The notes under the pieces were generated by a model. It had not been told where the DNA came from, searched no databases, and saw nothing but the letters and a program-made list of their open reading frames with translations. A stretch of 42,682 bases of DNA from Buchnera aphidicola (Chaetosiphella stipae setosa) (GTDB taxonomy: Bacteria; Pseudomonadota; Gammaproteobacteria; Enterobacterales; Enterobacteriaceae). The position numbers and the translations under genes are program-made. How positions within the stretch are numbered: position 1 is the first letter of the stretch; the number at the start of each line of letters is the position of its first letter. The stretch covers positions 224,583 through 267,264 of the forward strand of contig NZ_OZ060394.1 in the NCBI RefSeq assembly GCF_964059095.1. The letters run 5' to 3'. Below are positions 38,721 to 42,682 of the stretch, piece by piece.

Positions 38721-39428
38721 TTAAAAATTATGTTTATGATTATGTTTATGCTTATAAAAAGCAAATTTTCTTCTTTCTAATTTTCCAAAAATTTTTATAA
38801 AATTTTTATTTTTTGCAATTATTTTTGGAGTACCTGAACAACAAATATGTTTATTCAAACAAATAACTATATCTGTTTTACGCATAACAAAGTTTAAATC
38901 ATGTGATGCCATTAAAATAGAACATTTTAAATATTTTTTTATTTTTTCAATCAAATTATATAATTTTATTTGGCCAGAAACATCTATGCCTTGTGTTGGT
39001 TCATCTAAAACTAAAAATTCAGGTTTGTTTAGCATCGCATAAGTTAATAAAATTTTTTGAATTTCTCCTCCAGATAAACTATTCAAATTTCGATAAATTA
39101 ATTTTTGTGCTCCTATCTTTTCTAAATTATGTAAAATATAATCATCAGTATATTGTCTGGTTAATTTCATAAATCTATGAACTGTTATAGGAAAAGGAGT
39201 ATGAAAGTAAAAATTTTGTGGAATATATCCTATACGTTTTTTTTCAGTATAAATAACTTGTCCAAACGTAGGAGGTATTAATTTTAAAATAATTTGAATT
39301 AATGTAGATTTTCCAGCTCCATTAGGACCAATTAATGTAATTATTTTATTTTTTTTGAAAACAAAAGATATGTTTTCTAATATATTAATTTGATTTTTTT
39401 TAAAACAAATATTTTTTAAAATAATCAA
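38721..39428 (-). CDS. znuC: Zinc ABC transporter ATPase ZnuC, TTG start
   Basis: ATPase of the zinc importer, 235 residues (E. coli 251). Walker A GPNGAGKST (36-44 region), signature LSGGEIQK, Walker B LVLDEPTQGID and the switch His in ASHDLNF. The C-terminus keeps a His-rich HKHNHKHN, like HHHNHRH in E. coli. No ATG fits: an in-frame TAG lies just upstream and the frame opens with TTG at 39428. It is preceded by an AGAGAGAGAGA tract (39442-39432) that can act as the ribosome site. Ancestral znuA is missing; pykA ends 56 bases upstream. Confidence 0.95.
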   Translation of the reverse strand: MIILKNICFKKNQINILENISFVFKKNKIITLIGPNGAGKSTLIQIILKLIPPTFGQVIYTEKKRIGYIPQNFYFHTPFPITVHRFMKLTRQYTDDYILHNLEKIGAQKLIYRNLNSLSGGEIQKILLTYAMLNKPEFLVLDEPTQGIDVSGQIKLYNLIEKIKKYLKCSILMASHDLNFVMRKTDIVICLNKHICCSGTPKIIAKNKNFIKIFGKLERRKFAFYKHKHNHKHNF

Positions 39429-39484
39429 AATTCTCTCTCTCTAATTTTCTTATTTGATAAAATTTTTCACATATTTTAATAACT

Positions 39485-40933
39485 TTATAAATCTTTGACT
39501 ACTAAAATTCGACTAGTATTTGTATTTCCAGTAATTCCTTTTAAATCTGCTTGAGTAATAATAACTATATCGTTCAACTTTAAAAATTTTTTTTTATATA
39601 ATAATTTTATCGCTTCTTGTGAAGCTAACAAACCTTTATTTTTTGTATTAAAAAAGATTGGTGTAACACCTCTATATAAAGAAGTTAAACGTAAAGTTTT
39701 TTTATTCTTAGATAAAGCAAAAATTGGCAATCCTGAACTAATTCTAGATGTAATTAAAGCTGTTTTTCCTGATTCTGTCATTGTAATAATAGCTTTTACA
39801 CCTTTTAAATGATTTGCTGAATACATTGCAGACATAGAAACTATTTCTTCAATACTATCAAAAGAGATATTTATACGATGTTTAGAAATATTGATACTAG
39901 GAACTTTCTCAGCTCCTTGACATACTTTTGCCATAGTTCTAACTGTTTCAACAGGATTATTTCCAGAAGCTGTTTCAGAAGATAACATAACAGCATCACT
40001 TCCATCTAAAACAGCATTTGCTACATCCATAACTTCCGCTCGAGTAGGAACAAGATTAAAATTCATTGATTCCATCATTTGTGTAGCAGTAATCACAACT
40101 CTATTTAATCTTCGAGCTGTACGAATTAATTTTTTTTGCATACCAGCTAATTCAGCATCTCCAATTTCAATACCTAAATCTCCACGTGCAACCATAATAG
40201 CATCTGAAGCTAATATTATTTCTTCAATAACTTTATCTGATTTTACAGCTTCTGCTCTTTCAATTTTTGCAATAATTTTAGCTTGATTACCTACTTTATT
40301 CATTAATTTTCTTGCTTTTTGTAAATCTTTCGCTGATTTTGGAAAAGAAATAGCTAAATAATCTACCTTTATTTTAGATGCAATTAAGATATCTTTTTTA
40401 TCTTTTTTAGTTATAGATCCAGCGTTTAATCCTCCTCCCAATTTATTAATTCCTTGATTATTTTTTAATATTCCTCCAATTAAAACTTTCGTAAAAATTT
40501 TTATATTATTAACATTTAAAATTATTAATTGTATTTTCCCATCATCTAATAGTAGAATATCATTAATTTTTAAATCTTTAGGTAAATTTTTATAATTAAA
40601 TCCTATATTTTTTTTATTACCTAATTTTTTTTTATAATTGTAATCTAATGTAAAAAAATCTCCTTTTTTTAAAAATATTTGGTTATTTATAAATTTAGAT
40701 ATTCTAATTTTTGGTCCTTGTAAATCTCCTAAAATAGCTACATTACTTTTAGTATCCTCAATAATTTTAATAGCTTTTGAAATTCTTTTATAATGTTCTT
40801 TTTCTGTACCATGCGAAAAATTTAATCTTAAAACATTCGCACCAGATAAAATTATTTTTCTTAAAACTTTATCTGAATCTGTTGATGGTCCTAATGTAAC
40901 TACGATTTTTGTTCTTCTGATACTATTTTTCAT
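39485..40933 (-). CDS. pykA: Pyruvate kinase II
   Basis: Converts PEP and ADP to pyruvate and ATP. 482 residues; it aligns with E. coli PykA (480) better than PykF, for example [16 protein letters not shown]. Active-site elements [36 protein letters not shown] and TATQMMESM are intact, as is the C-terminal domain with [16 protein letters not shown] precedes the ATG. It is divergent from zwf; in E. coli the regulator gene hexR lies between these two and it is absent here. Confidence 0.98.
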   Translation of the reverse strand: MKNSIRRTKIVVTLGPSTDSDKVLRKIILSGANVLRLNFSHGTEKEHYKRISKAIKIIEDTKSNVAILGDLQGPKIRISKFINNQIFLKKGDFFTLDYNYKKKLGNKKNIGFNYKNLPKDLKINDILLLDDGKIQLIILNVNNIKIFTKVLIGGILKNNQGINKLGGGLNAGSITKKDKKDILIASKIKVDYLAISFPKSAKDLQKARKLMNKVGNQAKIIAKIERAEAVKSDKVIEEIILASDAIMVARGDLGIEIGDAELAGMQKKLIRTARRLNRVVITATQMMESMNFNLVPTRAEVMDVANAVLDGSDAVMLSSETASGNNPVETVRTMAKVCQGAEKVPSINISKHRINISFDSIEEIVSMSAMYSANHLKGVKAIITMTESGKTALITSRISSGLPIFALSKNKKTLRLTSLYRGVTPIFFNTKNKGLLASQEAIKLLYKKKFLKLNDIVIITQADLKGITGNTNTSRILVVKDL

Positions 40934-41058
40934 AATAAATAGCCTTTAAAATTTATCATAATTTCTTTAAATTAAAATAAATTAAAAAAATTTTATTTTT
41001 GTTATATTTTAATACTGTAGTCAAATTTAAGTTCAAAAATATTATATATATTTAATAA

Positions 41059-41094
41059 TTATTTTTTGATAAATATTATATTATCAAATAATAA
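41059..41094. promoter_or_regulatory. Dyad in the divergent pykA/zwf spacer
   Basis: TTTGATAA (41065-41072) and TTATCAAA (41081-41088) form a perfect 8-bp dyad with an 8-base centre; after one mismatch, five more pairs extend it to 41059 and 41094. It lies midway between two divergent central-metabolism genes, 84 bases before zwf. It resembles an operator in layout, but does not match the HexR consensus and no regulator is visible in the window. Several TATAAT-like boxes at 41100-41130 probably include the zwf promoter. Confidence 0.35.
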
Positions 41095-41177
41095 ACTCTA
41101 TATATAATATATAATATAATTTAATTAACAAGCAATTTTACTATTTAACAATAAAAGAATAAAATAAGGAATAAATA

Positions 41178-42650
41178 GTGTTTTATAAAAAAAATCTAGC
41201 ATATGATTTAGTAATTTTTGGAGCCAAAGGAGATTTATCTAATAGAAAACTTATTCCATCTTTATATCAATTAGAAATTTCTGAAAAAATTTGTAAAAAT
41301 ACAAGAATTATTGGTGTTGGAAGAGCAGAATGGAATAGAAAAGAATATATAAAAATAGTAAAGCATTCAATTAAAAAATTTTTTAAAAAAAAAATCAACA
41401 AAAAAGTATGGAAACAATTTAAATCTAGATTATATTTTTGTAATATTGATGTTAATAAAATTTCTAATTTTTATAAATTAAAAAAAATTCTATCAAAAAA
41501 AAAAAAAATTATTCATTATTTTGCTATGCCTCAAAACACTTTTGGAAAAATTTGTAAAGGTTTAGGAAAATATCATTTTAATTCTTCTCAAGATCGAGTC
41601 ATTCTAGAAAAACCAATTGGAAATTCTTTAAAAACTTCAAAAGAAATTAACAATAAAGTAGGGAAATATTTTACAGAAAAACAAATTTTTAGAATAGACC
41701 ATTATTTAGGTAAAGAAACTATTTTAAATTTAATTGCATTAAAATTTTATAATTCTATTTTTTTTAACAACTGGAATAAAAAAACTATTGACCATATACA
41801 AATTACTGTTGCAGAAAAAATAGGAATAGAAGGAAGATGGGGTTATTTTGATAAAATCGGACAAACAAGAGATATGATTCAAAATCACTTATTACAAATA
41901 TTATCAATTATAGCTATGTCTCCTCCACAAGATTTAAAAACACAAACTATTAGGAAAGAAAAATTAAAAATTTTAAAATCATTAAGAAAAATTGATTATA
42001 AAAATATTGATTTATTAACAGTTAGAGGACAATATTCTGAAGGCTTTTTAAACAATAAAAAAATGCCTGGATATATAAATGAAATAGGTGCTATAAAAAC
42101 TAGTCAAACAGAAACATTTGTTGCAATTAAAGTGAATATAGATAGCCCAGAATGGATCGGAGTTCCTTTTTACTTAAGAACTGGTAAAAGATTACCAATT
42201 AAACATTCAGAAATAGCTATCTACTTTAAACCGATGAATAATCATATAATTAGAAAAGATATGAAAAATATTCCTTTAAATAAAATCGTAATTCGATTAC
42301 AACCTAATGAAGGAATTGATATTTTTCTTGTAAATAAAATTCCCGGATTAGATTCTAATTATAAATTAAAAGAAATTAAACTTCCGTTTGACTATAAAAA
42401 AAGTTTTAAAAATTTACGTTTATGTGATTCATATGAAAGATTATTGTTAGAGTGTTCTTTAGGAATACAATCATTATTTGTCAGTAGAAAAGAAATAGAA
42501 GCATCATGGGAATGGATCGATTCTATCATAAATTCTTGGATAAAAAATAAATCTAAATTAGAATTATATCAAGCAGGAACATGGGGTCCTGAATCTTCTG
42601 AAAAGATGTTAAGAAACGATCATAGAAATTGGAACAATATAGTTTCTTAA
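41178..42650 (+). CDS. zwf: Glucose-6-phosphate dehydrogenase, GTG start
   Basis: First enzyme of the oxidative pentose phosphate pathway, making NADPH. 490 residues (E. coli 491). NADP motif VIFGAKGDLSNRKLIPSLY (12-30), substrate motif RIDHYLGKE, catalytic-His region GIEGRWGYFDKIGQTRD and RDMIQNHLLQ, and C-terminal WEWIDSI are intact. The start is GTG at 41178 with AAGGA eight bases upstream; no nearby ATG fits the homology. An A14 tract at 41495-41508 lies within SKKKKI. pgl, the next enzyme, is also in the window but far away. Confidence 0.97.
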   Translation: MFYKKNLAYDLVIFGAKGDLSNRKLIPSLYQLEISEKICKNTRIIGVGRAEWNRKEYIKIVKHSIKKFFKKKINKKVWKQFKSRLYFCNIDVNKISNFYKLKKILSKKKKIIHYFAMPQNTFGKICKGLGKYHFNSSQDRVILEKPIGNSLKTSKEINNKVGKYFTEKQIFRIDHYLGKETILNLIALKFYNSIFFNNWNKKTIDHIQITVAEKIGIEGRWGYFDKIGQTRDMIQNHLLQILSIIAMSPPQDLKTQTIRKEKLKILKSLRKIDYKNIDLLTVRGQYSEGFLNNKKMPGYINEIGAIKTSQTETFVAIKVNIDSPEWIGVPFYLRTGKRLPIKHSEIAIYFKPMNNHIIRKDMKNIPLNKIVIRLQPNEGIDIFLVNKIPGLDSNYKLKEIKLPFDYKKSFKNLRLCDSYERLLLECSLGIQSLFVSRKEIEASWEWIDSIINSWIKNKSKLELYQAGTWGPESSEKMLRNDHRNWNNIVS

Positions 42651-42682
42651 CTCAAATTATTTTTTCAAAAAAAAAAAAAAAA

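Overview
The window is a stretch of chromosome from a highly reduced, very AT-rich (about 80-85% A+T by eye) gammaproteobacterial endosymbiont. Protein similarity recalled from Escherichia coli and the gene order (pyrF, trpDCBA without trpEG, hisS-glyA, bioB, pgl-mfd, gapA-fldA-phrB-ybgI, sucAB, gpmA, pfkA, tpiA, rpsA-cmk-aroA-serC-serS, trxB-infA-aspS, znuBC, pykA, zwf) fit Buchnera aphidicola, the obligate aphid symbiont. The aphid host cannot be named from this sequence. I recognise 38 protein genes. I see no rRNA, tRNA, insertion sequence, prophage or CRISPR array.

Layout. 1-3.5 kb: pyrF, then sppA and yciA facing it. 4-9.5 kb: the chromosomal tryptophan operon trpD-trpC(F)-trpB-trpA, tightly packed with stop/start overlaps, with suhB upstream on the same strand. 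9.6-13.7 kb: hisS and glyA on the plus strand, then bioB alone between two gene-free gaps. 14-19 kb: pgl and an N-terminally shortened mfd on the minus strand, divergent from gapA, with fldA converging on gapA. 19-27.4 kb: a plus-strand run phrB-ybgI-sucA-sucB-gpmA-pfkA. 27.4-34.6 kb: a minus-strand run serS-serC-aroA-cmk-rpsA-tpiA. 34.7-37.8 kb: trxB-infA-aspS on the plus strand. 37.9-41 kb: znuB, znuC and pykA on the minus strand, with zwf divergent.

The genes serve central carbon flow (pfkA, tpiA, gapA, gpmA, pykA, zwf, pgl, sucAB), essential amino acid supply to the host (trpDCBA, aroA; serC and glyA feed serine, glycine and C1 units), one biotin step (bioB), pyrimidine nucleotides (pyrF, cmk), translation (hisS, serS, aspS, rpsA, infA), redox and repair (trxB, fldA, phrB, mfd), and zinc uptake (znuBC).

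This is mostly ordinary Buchnera backbone; I did not find an undescribed system. The points most worth a second look are: (1) SuhB keeps its fold and length but has lost every metal-binding catalytic acid I could align, which fits a retained non-enzymatic rRNA antitermination role; (2) pgl reads through uninterrupted A17 and A16 tracts; (3) PfkA has Asn for the Mg-binding Asp103; (4) AroA has Ser at Pro101, a classic glyphosate-tolerance substitution; (5) bioB has no bioA or bioD beside it; (6) SucB has lost half of its subunit-binding domain; (7) several spacers hold perfect hairpins, including two nested inverted repeats of the same design in convergent spacers. Comparisons with E. coli proteins are from memory, not from a search.
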